DNA from: Paraniabella defluvii
Lineage (GTDB): Bacteria; Bacteroidota; Bacteroidia; Chitinophagales; Chitinophagaceae
Direction of reading: 5' to 3'
DNA length: 64,000 bases
Assembly: GCA_019316985.1 (NCBI GenBank)
Contig: CP079215.1
Span: forward strand, 1,364,001 to 1,428,000
In this document: piece by piece, positions 1-8,654 of the stretch
Numbering within the stretch: the stretch's first letter is position 1
Layout of the letters: the number at the start of each line of letters is the position of its first letter
Translations under genes and position numbers: made by a program
The notes under the pieces: model-generated
Database searches by the model: none
What the model saw: only the letters and a program-made list of their open reading frames with translations
Told to the model about the DNA's origin: nothing

Positions 1-414
1 TCACGACGCGCACCACCGATACAGGCGTCAAACTTAAATTCTTCGATGGTATCTAAGAGGGTGTGCGTTTGTAACCAGTTACGGCTGGCAAATTTGCCTT
101 TGGGTTCTGTCAGCTTTTTCTCTCGAATGGTATCTTCAACCTTACGTACAATTAATTCTGCGCCCAACTCTTTGGCCAGGTTATCGCGGTATTATTCAGG
201 GCTTCAGGAAAATTATGCCCGGTATCAATATGTACTAAAGGAAAAGGAATTTTACCCGGTGCGAAGGCTTTTTGGCTAATTGAACCAGGGTAATGGAATC
301 TTTACCGCCACTGAAAAGTAAGGCAGGTTTTTCGAACTGTGCAGCTACTTCGCGCATGATGAAGATACTCTCGGCTTCTAACTGCTCTAAATAGTCTAAT
401 TCGTATTTGTTCAT
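1..414 (-). CDS. cysD: Sulfate adenylyltransferase subunit 2 (CysD), N-terminal part, frameshifted
   Basis: CysD is the small subunit of ATP sulfurylase, which makes adenosine 5'-phosphosulfate from sulfate and ATP in the cytoplasm. Reading leftward from the ATG at 412-414, the protein starts [16 protein letters not shown] and has the PP-loop SGGKDS and the following [10 protein letters not shown] motif, both typical of the family. The gene runs off the left edge, so the C-terminus (and any cysN) is outside the window. Two one-base losses break the frame, near 266 (AAAAGG became AAAAG) and near 190. It lies downstream of the CysH-type gene on the same strand, with about 150 bp between them in which I see nothing. 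Identity is secure; the frameshifts look like sequence errors. Confidence 0.88.
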
Positions 415-562
415 TTTTATTTTATTAGTCTCCCAGCTCCCATTTCAAAAAGAGAAAGGAAGACGACAATCGATTGTATGTTTGGATGAGCTTTAAACCG
501 GACGATGAAGTGTGCAACGCAATTACGTTGATAGCGGCACCGCAGCCGGGCTCATGATTATT

Positions 563-1256
563 TTAGCTGTTAACATGAAGGCCGCATTCCTTATGCGACA
601 CTTCCCACCACCACCTGCCCGCACGCGCATCTTCTCCCGGCTCAATGGCCCGGGTACAAGGTGCGCAGCCAATGCTGATAAACCCTTTATCGTGTAGCGG
701 ATTGTAAGGAATATTATTTTCCTGATATATTCGATCATTTGTTCGTAAGTCCAGTGAATTAACGGATTGAACTTATATAACTGGCGGGATTCATCCCATT
801 CCAGCATTTTCATTTCCTTCCTGTTATCAGACTGTTCGGCTCTTAAGCCGGTGATCCATACTTTAGCGCCCTGTAAAGCCCTGTTCAGGGGTTTCACCTT
901 GCGGATAAAGCAGCATTGTTTGCGATTTTCAACAGATTCAAAAAGGCATTTACACCCTTTTCATTTACAAATTGCTCCACATCCGCAGCCTCGGGAAAAT
1001 ATACCTGGATATTGGTTTTGTAACGTGCATTGGTTTTTTCGAGCAGGTCGTAATGCTCGTAAAAAAGACGCCCGGTGTCGAGCGTAAATATCTTTACAGG
1101 CAGGTTATTACGGGCAATTACATGCGTAAGCACCTGGTCTTCCTGGCCTAATGAAGTCGAAAAAACAGTTTCTTGCGGAAACTGCTTCAACACTATTGCT
1201 ATGGCTTCTGCAAGAGAAGCGTTTTCGATATCTTGTATTTGTTGTTCTGTAAACAT
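563..1256 (-). CDS. cysH: Assimilatory phosphoadenylyl/adenylyl-sulfate reductase
   Basis: Reduces activated sulfate to sulfite in the cytoplasm. The reconstructed protein (about 230 aa) has the PP-loop-like [12 protein letters not shown] segment, TLDTGRL, a CC pair in RKQCCFIRK, a CxxC in GCAPC, and the catalytic KECGLH near the C-terminus. The CC...CxxC set is known to bind a 4Fe-4S cluster and marks reductases that use APS rather than PAPS, so APS is the likelier substrate (inference). The frame is lost twice by one-base deletions, near 938 (T6 to T5 on the coding strand) and near 720 (GGG to GG). Without these the ORF reads cleanly to the stop at 563-565. It sits between the peroxiredoxin and cysD genes, all transcribed leftward, probably one sulfur-assimilation unit. 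Confidence 0.9.
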
Positions 1257-1272
1257 TCGCGGTTCATTCTTT

Positions 1273-1307
1273 ATGGTTCATGATTCATAGCACCAGCCAT
1301 GAACCAT
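1273..1307. terminator. Perfect 10-bp inverted repeat between peroxiredoxin and cysH
   Basis: ATGGTTCATG (1273-1282) and CATGAACCAT (1298-1307) form a perfect 10-bp stem with a 15-nt loop in the 70-bp gap between the peroxiredoxin stop and the cysH start. There is no T-run, so a classical intrinsic terminator is not supported. It could be an mRNA processing or stability hairpin that separates expression of the two genes. Related ATGAAC repeats flank it. Confidence 0.4.
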
Positions 1308-1325
1308 GAACTATTTACCCATGAA

Positions 1326-1959
1326 CTATAAATTAGGTTGCGGTGTATAACGCAGGTAAGGTTTTACCACTTTACACCTTTAGGGAACTTCTGAATCGCA
1401 TCTTCAGTACTGATGGCTGGCACCACAATTACATCTTCTCCATGTGTCCAGTCTGCAGGAGTTGCCACGCTATGATTCGCTGTTAATTGCAAAGAATCCA
1501 GTACACGCAATACTTCAGTAAAGTTTCTACCTGTAGAAGCAGGATAAGTAATAATTAATTTTACTTTTTATCAGGGCCTATAATAAATAAAGAACGTACC
1601 GTTGCTTTTTCAGAAGCATTCGGGTGGATCATATCATATAAAGTTGCAATATTTCTTTCAGGATCGGCCAGAATAGGAAACTCTACGTTGGTGTTCTGAG
1701 TTTCATTGATGTCATTACGCCAGCCGAAATGGCTATCCAGCGGATCAACACTTACCGCTAATACTTTCGTATTACGCTTTGCAAATTCTTCTTTCAATAA
1801 AGCAGTTTTACCTAACTCGGTAGTACAAACCGGAGTATAATCTGCAGGGTGAGAGAACAAAATTCCCCAACCATCGCCTAAATACTCATGAAATTTAATT
1901 TCACCTTCGGTTGATTGCGCCGTAAAGTCTGGTGCGATATCGCCTAATCTTAATGACAT
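1326..1959 (-). CDS. 1-Cys type peroxiredoxin (Prx6 family)
   Basis: Thiol peroxidase that reduces hydrogen peroxide and alkyl hydroperoxides in the cytoplasm. The protein starts MSLRLGDIAPDFTAQST and carries the peroxidatic site HPADYTPVCTTELG, where the Cys is catalytic. It continues through LAVSVDPLDSHFGW and, after repair, ends in the long Prx6-type tail VVKPYLRYTPQPNL. Total about 211 aa, normal for Prx6. Two one-base A losses break it, near 1566 (GPDKK|VKLIITYP) and near 1370 (KGVK|VVKPYLRY). The gene lies between an Rrf2 regulator and cysH on the same strand and has its own promoter with an overlapping dyad. Peroxiredoxin beside sulfate-assimilation genes fits co-control of thiol supply and oxidant defence, which is inference. 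Confidence 0.92.
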
Positions 1960-1985
1960 AGTATTATAATTTTAAAAGTGGATGG

Positions 1986-2027
1986 CAAATATAAGTCATT
2001 TTTCATAACCCACCAACTTGGTAGGGT
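1986..2027 (-). promoter_or_regulatory. Promoter with overlapping dyad upstream of peroxiredoxin
   Basis: On the minus strand a perfect Bacteroidota -7 box TATATTTG (plus-strand 1986-1993) is preceded, 19 nt upstream, by TTGG (2013-2016) as the -33 element. The -33 element lies inside an imperfect inverted repeat at 2007-2027 (AACCCACCAA, C, TTGGTAGGGT; 8 of 10 pairs match). A repressor bound there would block the -33 box. The Rrf2 gene immediately upstream is the obvious candidate regulator, but that link is inference. Confidence 0.65.
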
Positions 2028-2211
2028 ATTATCCCAAAAGTGCCAGTTTTTTGGCTCTTTTTAAGATGAAATCGCATAATAAATTGAAAAGCAGCACCGC
2101 AGAGGAGGCGAGGTAATACCCTGCCGGTACTGTTGATGCAGCCTTAATATGTGTAATTGCACCGCAAAGGAACCCGTTTGCCTTTTAAATTGCCAACGGG
2201 TGTTTTCGAGT

Positions 2212-2617
2212 TTAGTCTCTTAAATCTGCCAGCGTTTTACTTTCAAGCACCGCTAAGGTAGCATCCCGTACTTCTACCATAGCATCGTGCAGACCGCAAT
2301 GCTTTTCGTTACAATTATCGCATCGTTTATAGAAGTAAAGACTTACACAAGGCAACATAGCAATGGGTCCGTCTATAAGACGGATGATTTTAGCCATTTT
2401 TATAGTAGAAGGCTCAACTTTGAAGAAATATCCGCCTCCCTTCCTTTTTTACTGTCAAGAATATCCGCTTTTTTGAGTTCCAGCAGTATATTCTCTAAAA
2501 ACTTAAGGGGTATCTTTTTTTTTCGGAGATCTCCGAAATCAACACAGGTCCGTCCTTTTGCCTGTCGGCAAGATAAGTAAGAGCTTTAAATGCGTATTGA
2601 GATTTTTTGGTAAGCAT
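2212..2617 (-). CDS. Rrf2-family transcriptional regulator
   Basis: Winged-helix regulator, about 134 aa after repair. The N-terminus MLTKKSQYAFKALTYLA is the typical Rrf2 recognition-helix region and the C-terminal half ends EVRDATLAVLESKTLADLRD. A cysteine-rich stretch CDNCNEKHCGLHD, with one more Cys upstream, resembles the cluster-binding region of Fe-S sensing Rrf2 proteins, though the spacing (Cx8Cx2Cx4C) differs from IscR. Two one-base losses split it: an A-run that should be 10 has 9 (near 2520), and GGGG became GGG (near 2438). It is divergent from nothing and heads the run Rrf2, peroxiredoxin, cysH, cysD on one strand, so it is a good candidate regulator of sulfur assimilation. The effector (iron-sulfur status, O-acetylserine or oxidants) cannot be read from sequence. 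Confidence 0.85.
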
Positions 2618-2627
2618 ATAATAGTCT

Positions 2628-2663
2628 ACAAATTTACAAGAAATTTCTCATTTGCAAATTTGT
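2628..2663 (-). promoter_or_regulatory. Promoter plus inverted repeat upstream of the Rrf2 gene
   Basis: Minus-strand TAAATTTG (plus 2629-2636) is a perfect -7 box, 12 bp before the start codon, with TTTG (2655-2658) 18 nt further upstream as -33 box. The same stretch is a perfect 8-bp inverted repeat, ACAAATTT (2628-2635) and AAATTTGT (2656-2663), with AGAAATTTCT between the arms. Both promoter elements lie within the arms, consistent with autorepression. Confidence 0.65.
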
Positions 2664-2800
2664 ACTATATGAATAGACCGTTTTGTAATGGTATGTTGAC
2701 GGAGATAAGTAAATGTTTTGGATTGAGCTATCCCTGATCCGTATCCGGTTTTCAGTTCCCAGGCTTTTTAGCCTTTATCAGTGCACCGAACTTAACTTTA

Positions 2801-4634
2801 TCAGGATTCTTTACCCAACTTCTTTAATATTTTGCGCTTCAGCCTGGTGTAAAATTCTTTGTTAAACAAATTAGAATCGTGCATGGCTTTATAAATAAGG
2901 AACACACCCACCGGCACCAGCACAAAAGTAGAAAGCCACATTCCTGAAAATGCGCTCATTTCCATTTCCTTAGCCAGTTTTTCACCCCGGGTGGAAACAA
3001 AGTAAAATACCATGAAAAAAATGATCGCGAATATCATCGGCGTTCCCAAACCACCTTTCCGGATAATGGAACCCAGCGGGGCGCCTATCATAAACAATAC
3101 AATACAGGCCAGGGCCAGGGCAATTTTCTTATGCCATTCTATTTTATATTTCTGCAGAGTTTTTTCCTGCTCAAGAATATTGTTACCGTTCATTTCCAGG
3201 TTGTTCCTGAGACTTTCAAGGCTGCTTAACGCCCGTTCCTGTATCTGCTGCCGCGCACTATCGGGCAGTAAAGCAGTAAAGCTGTTAGGATCTTTCTTTA
3301 CCGGTTTTGCTTTCGCAGCAGCTTTGGCCACGCTATCTTTTTGGCTGCCGAACTATCTTTCTTATTTTTCGCCGTATCCTTTGCAGAAATTACCGGTATG
3401 GCCGCGGTATCTGCTCTCTTATTTTTAAGACTGTCCCTGTTACTATTTCTTTGAGGCGGTGGCGGAGCCAAAGGCTTCAGTCCCATTTTTATGGAATCTT
3501 TCCTTGCTTTACGCCTGGTTGAATCTGCTATTCGCTTCAGGCGAATGGAATCTTTCCTTGCCACCCGTTTCAGCGAATCAGCCTTCAGCTTGTGCCGGGC
3601 ACTATCCAGCTTTGCCCTGGCTCTTGCCGAATCTTTTTCAGCTTTAGTGCTGTCCTTTTTAACGCCCATATAGGCGTCTATATTCGCTTTGAAATTGAGT
3701 ATGGAATCAGGGATCTTAATATCTTTAGTGATACTATCCCTGTAATTTAAGATCATGAAGTTGGCATAAATCGTGGCTTCAAAATTCTTAGCTATTTCCC
3801 CGTTAAACTTGCTAATGGAGTCGATAGCTAAATTCAATTGCCGCATATTGTACATCCGCTCATTGTTAACGTTGGCGCTGTCATCTGTTTTGGTAAACTT
3901 AAAGGAGCTGATGTCCATCTGCATTTTATACTCCTTAAAACCAAGCCTGATATAGTCTGTGGTAGAATCTTCTTTGCCTCCCCGCTCCTCGTATCGCCAG
4001 CCGTTTTTAAAAACGATATCCAGGAAACGCTTGTCAGCCGAAGGTTTCATCACTCCATCCCTGGCAATCAAAAACGCATCCTGCAGGCTGTTATCGCCCG
4101 ACTGGTAAACGATCACATCCCTGATGATGGAATCGTTAGCTTCCTTTTGCCTATTTTGATCGCAAACTTGTCAATCCCATCAAAGAAAACACCTTCTTTA
4201 ATAGCAAATGCGGGTTTGGCCAGTACAATATCTGCCAGCAAGGTTCTCGACTTCAGGTTGGCTACCGGTATTACATAGTTAGAGAACAGAAACGCCCCGA
4301 ATGCGATACACCCGGCCACAATAAACAATGGCCGCATAAAGCGCATGAGCGAAATGCCTGCCGATTTGATGGCTACCAGCTCAAAGCTTTCGCCGAGGTT
4401 GCCAAAGGTCATTAATGATGAAAGTAAAACAGATAAAGGCAAAGCAAGAGGAATCAACACCGCACTTTGATACCAGATAAACATTAAAATAGTGCCCGCA
4501 TCCAGCCCCTTCCCAACAAAATCATCTATCCACAGCCAAAAGAACTGCATGATCAACACAAACAGCGTAATGAAAAAAGTGGCCACAAACGGGCCAATAA
4601 AAGCTTTTATTATTAGTTTATCTAACTTCTTCAC
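2801..4634 (-). CDS. LptF/LptG-family permease with a long charged insertion
   Basis: Inner-membrane subunit of the Lpt machine that lifts lipopolysaccharide from the inner membrane to the periplasmic bridge. N-terminal helices start MKKLDKLIIKAFIGPFVATF and the segment FELVAIKSAGISLMRFMRPL is typical of YjgP/YjgQ proteins; the last three helices lie around LALACIVLFMIGAPLGSIIRKG. Reconstructed length is about 610 aa, well above the roughly 360 aa of the E. coli proteins. The surplus is a periplasmic insertion of roughly 150 residues made of repeated [KR]xDS units (KKDS, EKDS, KLDS, KADS, RKDS, IADS). Two one-base A losses break the frame near 4145 and near 3338. LptF versus LptG cannot be decided. 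It is divergent from the hypothetical gene at 4660 with a 25-bp gap. Confidence 0.85.
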
Positions 4635-4659
4635 CTGCGTAATAGTATATCTTTACCTG

Positions 4660-5288
4660 ATGCAATCAGCAAAAATACAGCTTTCAGCCGAGCATATAAA
4701 GCTTGTGACCGATGCCGGATGGATTTTAACAAAGAATGAAATTCTGGCACGCATTAAAACCGCGTTTGAAGCACTTCACAGCTGGCAGCAGCATACTTTT
4801 GAATCTTATTTATTACCCGTTGACATATTAAAACCAGGAGAAAAAAATATCGCGCGGAAAATTACCTGGGCCTGCCATGGATTGTTTTAGACAATCCCCG
4901 TCATTTTATAAGAGGAAATGTATTTGCAATAAGAACTTTATTCTGGTGGGGCAGGTTTTTCAGCACTACCTTACATCTCTCCGGTAACTGGCAGCAAAAA
5001 ATGGAGCAAAAGCTTGTAAATGCTTTTGAACAGTTACAGCAGGACAATATAAAAATATGTTACAGCAACGATGAGTGGGTGCACGACGTCACCGCGCCTT
5101 CTTACATATCCCTGAAATTGATGAACAAGGAAAGTTTCCGGAAAATAATAGAGGAAGCTCCTTTTGTAAAAATTGTGGCCTATACCGGTATAGAAAATAT
5201 TGAAAACGCCACTGAAATACTAAAACAGCAGTTTGATTTTTTCATGAAACTAATAGGAAATAATAGCCAAAGTACGGTTACCCGTTAG
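4660..5288 (+). CDS. Hypothetical protein, about 209 aa
   Basis: I do not recognise this family. The protein begins MQSAKIQLSAEHIKLVTDAG and, after repair of one G loss near 4858, runs through RENYLGLPWIVLDNPRHF, FAIRTLFWWGRFFSTTLHL and ends GNNSQSTVTR. There is no signal peptide or membrane helix, so it is probably cytoplasmic. Composition is ordinary: aromatic-rich middle, mixed helical C-terminal half (KIIEEAPFVKIVAYTGIENIENATEILKQ region). The start ATG was chosen because it lies just outside the divergent lptG start. The neighbouring START-like gene faces it with a gap of about 20 bp. No function is inferred. Confidence 0.6.
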
Positions 5289-5309
5289 TTATTATTTATT
5301 TGTGAGCGC

Positions 5310-5693
5310 CTAGTTTCCCAGTCTGTGAAACAGATCTTTCACCTGGTAGTCCCAAAGCTGGCTTTGATCCTTTATTTCTCTTTTTTTCAGCAAAATCGGT
5401 AATCACAAGTATCGTTTGATTTGTTATTTCGGATTTGTCGATCTTAAATTCAAAATATTCGTCTTTCGGTGAGCCGGCCCACTTAAAACGGATAAAGCTC
5501 TCCTCTTCCTGCTCCAGAACCACAGCTTCCTCGTAGGTTCCGTTCCAGCCAAAAAGAACTTACCGTCACGTTCATCTACGTGCTCGGCAAACCATTCTCC
5601 CAACCCGTTAGAGGTAGCTAAAAACTCATACAATATAGTTGGGGAGCAGCGAACGGGATACTCCAAAGTGAACTTCTGTTTACTCATCGTCAC
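5310..5693 (-). CDS. START-like (AHSA1/SRPBCC) domain protein
   Basis: Small single-domain protein of about 127 aa in the START/SRPBCC fold, a hydrophobic-cavity fold. The sequence MSKQKFTLEYPVRCSPTILYEFLATSNGLGEWFAEHVDERDGKF is split here for length into recognisable parts: SPTILYEFL, GLGEWFAEHV and, later, EYFEFKIDKSEITNQTILVI and WDYQVKDLFHRLGN at the C-terminus. This arrangement is widespread and conserved in Bacteroidota, usually annotated only as START-like. Two indels break it: a T loss near 5555 (GKFFF|GWNGTY) and, unusually, a one-base A gain in an A7 run near 5385, needed to reach the conserved C-terminus. Its ligand is unknown. Confidence 0.75.
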
Positions 5694-5807
5694 GAAATAT
5701 TATTACTCAATAAGTCGCAATTATATAAAATTTATCAAACAAACAAAATTTATTTTTATTTAAGCTGTTGATGCGGTGTTTTTATATTAGGCAATATGCC
5801 CCGGCCT

Positions 5808-5846
5808 CAACACCCCGGATAGCGCTCCCCGGAGTTCGGGGCGTTG
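5808..5846. other. GC-rich imperfect stem-loop upstream of ffh
   Basis: CAACACCCCG (5808-5817) and CGGGGCGTTG (5837-5846) pair at 9 of 10 positions around a 19-nt GC-rich loop that itself contains CCCCGG. It stands out from the AT-rich 240-bp intergenic stretch between the START-like gene and ffh. It has no T-run. I do not see the conserved core of 4.5S RNA in it. It may be a small structured RNA or an old terminator. Confidence 0.3.
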
Positions 5847-5893
5847 TGGTCTTCTACCCCTGCAGAACAATTATCAACCCATCGAAAAAGCGG

Positions 5894-5901
5894 TATATTT
5901 G
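5894..5901 (+). promoter_or_regulatory. -7 promoter box for ffh
   Basis: TATATTTG matches the Bacteroidota TAnnTTTG -7 consensus and lies 33 bp before the ffh start codon. No clear TTTG -33 element is seen at the expected distance. Confidence 0.55.
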
Positions 5902-5934
5902 CACACATTTTGTAAAAAAGGATATCAGAATAGT

Positions 5935-7276
5935 ATGTTCAACAATCTACAGGATAAATTAGAAAGCGCCTTTAAAAACCTGAAAGGCCAGGGCAGGATA
6001 ACCGAACTTAACGTTGCATCTACCATAAAAGAAATCCGCCGTGCACTGGTAGATGCGGACGTCAACTATAAAATAGCGAAAGATTTTACTGATAAAATCA
6101 AGGATCAGGCTGTTGGAGAAAAAGTGATCAACGCCGTTAGCCCGGGCCAGTTGATGGTGAAAATCGTAAAAGATGAACTGACAGAGCTGATGGGTGGCGA
6201 AGAGGCTCCGTTTAACGCAAAAGGCAACCCTGCGGTGATATTGATTGCCGGCTTGCAGGGTAGCGGTAAAACCACCTTTAGCGGAAAGCTGGCTAACTTC
6301 CTGAAAACCAAGAAAGGCTTAAATCCTTTGCTGGTAGCTGCCGATATTTACAGGCCTGCAGCGATGGAACAGCTGCGTGTATTGGGAGAGCAGATTGGCG
6401 TGGAAGTGCATATCGAACAGGAAAATAAAGATGCAGTGAGCATTGCGCAAACTGCAGTGGCAAGCGCCAAAAGCAAAAATAAAAATGTGGTTATTATAGA
6501 TACTGCGGGTCGCTTAGCTATAGATGAGCAAATGATGACCGAGGTAGCTAATATTAAAAATGCTGTAAACCCGCAGGAAATACTTTTTGTGGTGGATAGC
6601 ATGACCGGGCAGGATGCGGTAAACACGGCCAAGGCGTTTAACGAGAGGCTGGATTTTAGCGGCGTGGTGCTGACCAAACTAGACGGCGACACCCGGGGTG
6701 GTGCGGCCATATCGATCAAGTACACGGTAAACAAACCTATTAAGTTTGTCAGCAACGGCGAAAAAATGGATGCGCTGGATGTTTTTTACCCCGAGAGGAT
6801 GGCGCAGCGTATATTAGAATGGGTGATATCACCTCGCTGGTAGAACGCGCCCAGCAACAGTTTGATGAAGAGCAGGCTAAAAAAATTGAAAGCAAGATCC
6901 GCAAAAACAAATTTGACTTTGCAGACTTTAAGGCGCAGCTGGAAATGATCAAAAAATGGGGAACATGAAAGACCTGTTGGGCATGATCCCCGGTGTAGGT
7001 AAACAAATTAAAGACCTGGATATCAGCGACGACAGCTTCAAGGGCATTGAAGCCATCATTGATTCGATGACGCCGGAAGAGCGCAGCAACCCAGACCTCA
7101 TCAATGGAAGTCGCCGTAAACGTATTGCCCTGGGTTGTGGTAAAGACATAGCAGAAGTAAATGCCTTTATGAAGCAATTTGAGCAAATGCGCGATATGAT
7201 GAAAAATATGAACAAAATGGGCGCTTTCGGCAAGATGATGCCGGGCGGACTGGGAGGAATGAAAAGGCCATTCTAA
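5935..7276 (+). CDS. ffh: Signal recognition particle protein Ffh
   Basis: SRP54-type GTPase that binds signal sequences and 4.5S RNA and targets ribosomes to the membrane. N domain begins [18 protein letters not shown]. The G domain has the P-loop [26 protein letters not shown] and [10 protein letters not shown]. The methionine-rich M domain follows with [24 protein letters not shown], and a Met-rich tail ending [10 protein letters not shown]. The ATG at 5935 gives the standard N-terminus. Two one-base losses split the gene, near 6819 ([13 protein letters not shown] needs GG where one G is read) and near 6955 (A7 read as A6 before MGNMKDLLG). Total about 447 aa, as expected. A strong terminator follows directly. 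Confidence 0.95.
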
Positions 7277-7305
7277 TACTTTTAAACCTATTTTCAGAAA
7301 CTAAG

Positions 7306-7330
7306 GGCACGGTTAAAACCGTGCCTTTTT
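7306..7330 (+). terminator. Intrinsic terminator after ffh
   Basis: GGCACGGTT (7306-7314) pairs with AACCGTGCC (7317-7325) through a two-base AA loop and is followed by T5, a classic rho-independent terminator 30 bp after the ffh stop codon. Confidence 0.85.
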
Positions 7331-7425
7331 GTATATGCAGACATGCCAAATCTTAACAAATCGTAAAAACTTAAAATTATTTTACTTTTTAAAAAGTTTG
7401 TGCTCGGTTTACATAAAAGTTTATA

Positions 7426-7433
7426 TACCTTTG
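7426..7433 (+). promoter_or_regulatory. -7 promoter box for rpsP
   Basis: TACCTTTG is a perfect TAnnTTTG -7 box, located 75 bp before the rpsP start and after the ffh terminator, so rpsP is probably transcribed from its own promoter. A TTTG lies at 7397-7400 but the 25-nt spacing is long for a -33 element. Confidence 0.6.
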
Positions 7434-7508
7434 ACCCCAAATCAACTGATAAACCCAATTGGTTTGGGAGTTAATAATTATTTTTAACGCCTTAAATTTC
7501 TATTTAAA

Positions 7509-7985
7509 ATGGCAGCTAAAATTAGATTGCAAAGACACGGCTCTAAAAAAAAGGCCCTTTTACTTCATCGTTGTTGCTGACGCCAGAAGCCCTCGTGATG
7601 GTAAATTTATTCAAAAATTAGGTACTTATAACCCACTGACTATTCCTGCTACTATTGAGCTGGATCGTCAAAAAGCGTTGGAGTGGCTGAACAAAGGTGC
7701 AACACCTACTGATACTGTTCGCCGTATCCTGAGCTTTAAAGGTGTATTATACCTGAAGCACTTATTACGTGGTGTAAAATTGGGTCTGTTTGATGAAACT
7801 GCAGCAATGCAGAAGTTCACAACATGGAGTGCAGAGCATGAAGAGCACATTAAAAGGCGCCAGCAGAAAGCTATCGACGAAAGAAAGCTAAACGCAAGGT
7901 AGCCAGTGCCGTTCCTCGTAAAGTAGCTGAACCTAAAGCAGAATCTCCTGCATCTGAGGCAAATGCTGAAGGCGGAGAAGCTTAA
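7509..7985 (+). CDS. rpsP: 30S ribosomal protein S16
   Basis: Small-subunit ribosomal protein needed for 30S assembly. It begins [20 protein letters not shown], the usual S16 N-terminus, and continues [15 protein letters not shown] and LGTYNP. As usual in Bacteroidota it is extended well beyond the 80-90 aa core, here ending in a Lys/Ala/Glu-rich tail ([18 protein letters not shown] and on to EGGEA). Two indels break it: an A8 run near 7550 that should be A7 for KKRPFYF (a gain), and an A loss near 7888 ([12 protein letters not shown]). Repaired length about 158 aa. An essential gene cannot be truly disrupted twice, so this is one of the clearest proofs of sequence error. Confidence 0.93.
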
Positions 7986-8010
7986 TAAGCTTATGGAACA
8001 AAAAATTAAA

Positions 8011-8046
8011 AGCGATCCGGCGATAAACCGGATCGCTTTTTTATTT
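8011..8046 (+). terminator. Intrinsic terminator between rpsP and rimM
   Basis: AGCGATCCGG (8011-8020) pairs with CCGGATCGCT through the 7-nt loop CGATAAA and is followed by a T-rich tail. It lies 25 bp after the rpsP stop and only 20 bp before the rimM ATG, so it either ends the rpsP transcript or attenuates rimM. Confidence 0.85.
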
Positions 8047-8065
8047 TCCCTTATTTTGCAGCATT

Positions 8066-8598
8066 ATGGCACAATCGCCTACCCCCGACTATATCAGCAT
8101 CGGCAAAATTGCCGGCACACATGGCCTTAAAGGCGATGTGGTGCTGAAGCATGCGCTTGGTAAAAGAACAGCGCTTAAAGATCTTAAAACCATTTTCGTT
8201 AAGGAAAAAACAGGGAGCTACCTTCCCTGGTTTTTAGAGAGCGCTAAAATTAAAAACGAAACTGAAACTTTTATTAAGCTGGAAGGACTTGACACAGTGG
8301 AAAAGGCGCGCTCCATTGTGCAGAAGGAAGTATGGCTTACAACAGCAGATTTTGAAAAGCATGCTGCTAAAAACTCAGTGATCAGCTTTATCGGCTACAC
8401 CATTAATGATAATGGTAAAGAAGTGGGACGAATTGAAGAAATTATTGAACAACCCCACCAGGTTTTATGCCGGTTACTGGTGGAAGGCAAAGAAGTATTG
8501 ATCCCCTGCATGAGGAAACACTGCAGAAGGTAGACAGTAAAGCTAAAATAGTTTATGTTACCCTTCCCGATGGCCTGCTGGATATTTACTTATCTTAA
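8066..8598 (+). CDS. rimM: Ribosome maturation factor RimM
   Basis: Assists 16S rRNA processing and assembly of the 30S head, where it contacts S19. The N-terminal domain starts MAQSPTPDYISIGKIAGTHG; GKIAGTHGLKGDV is the family signature. The C-terminal PRC-barrel-like part has FIGYTINDNGKEVGRIEEI and, after a C loss near 8505, IPLHEETLQKVDSKAKIV and LPDGLLDIYLS. Repaired length about 178 aa, normal for RimM. It follows rpsP, the usual arrangement, but with a terminator in between. Confidence 0.92.
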
Positions 8599-8654
8599 CT
8601 TAAAAATAAAATGCCCTAAGGGTATATCAACGGCGCTCCCGTACATTTGCCTGT

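Noticed and set aside
3012-3673. Several plus-strand ORFs of 60-140 codons across 3.0-4.3 kb
   Set aside because: They are antisense shadows of the permease gene; their amino-acid sequences show no domain and the opposite strand reads as a clear family member.
5808-5846. 4.5S/SRP RNA gene upstream of ffh
   Set aside because: The conserved GGAAG/AGCAG-type core of the SRP RNA hairpin is absent; only a simple GC-rich stem is present.
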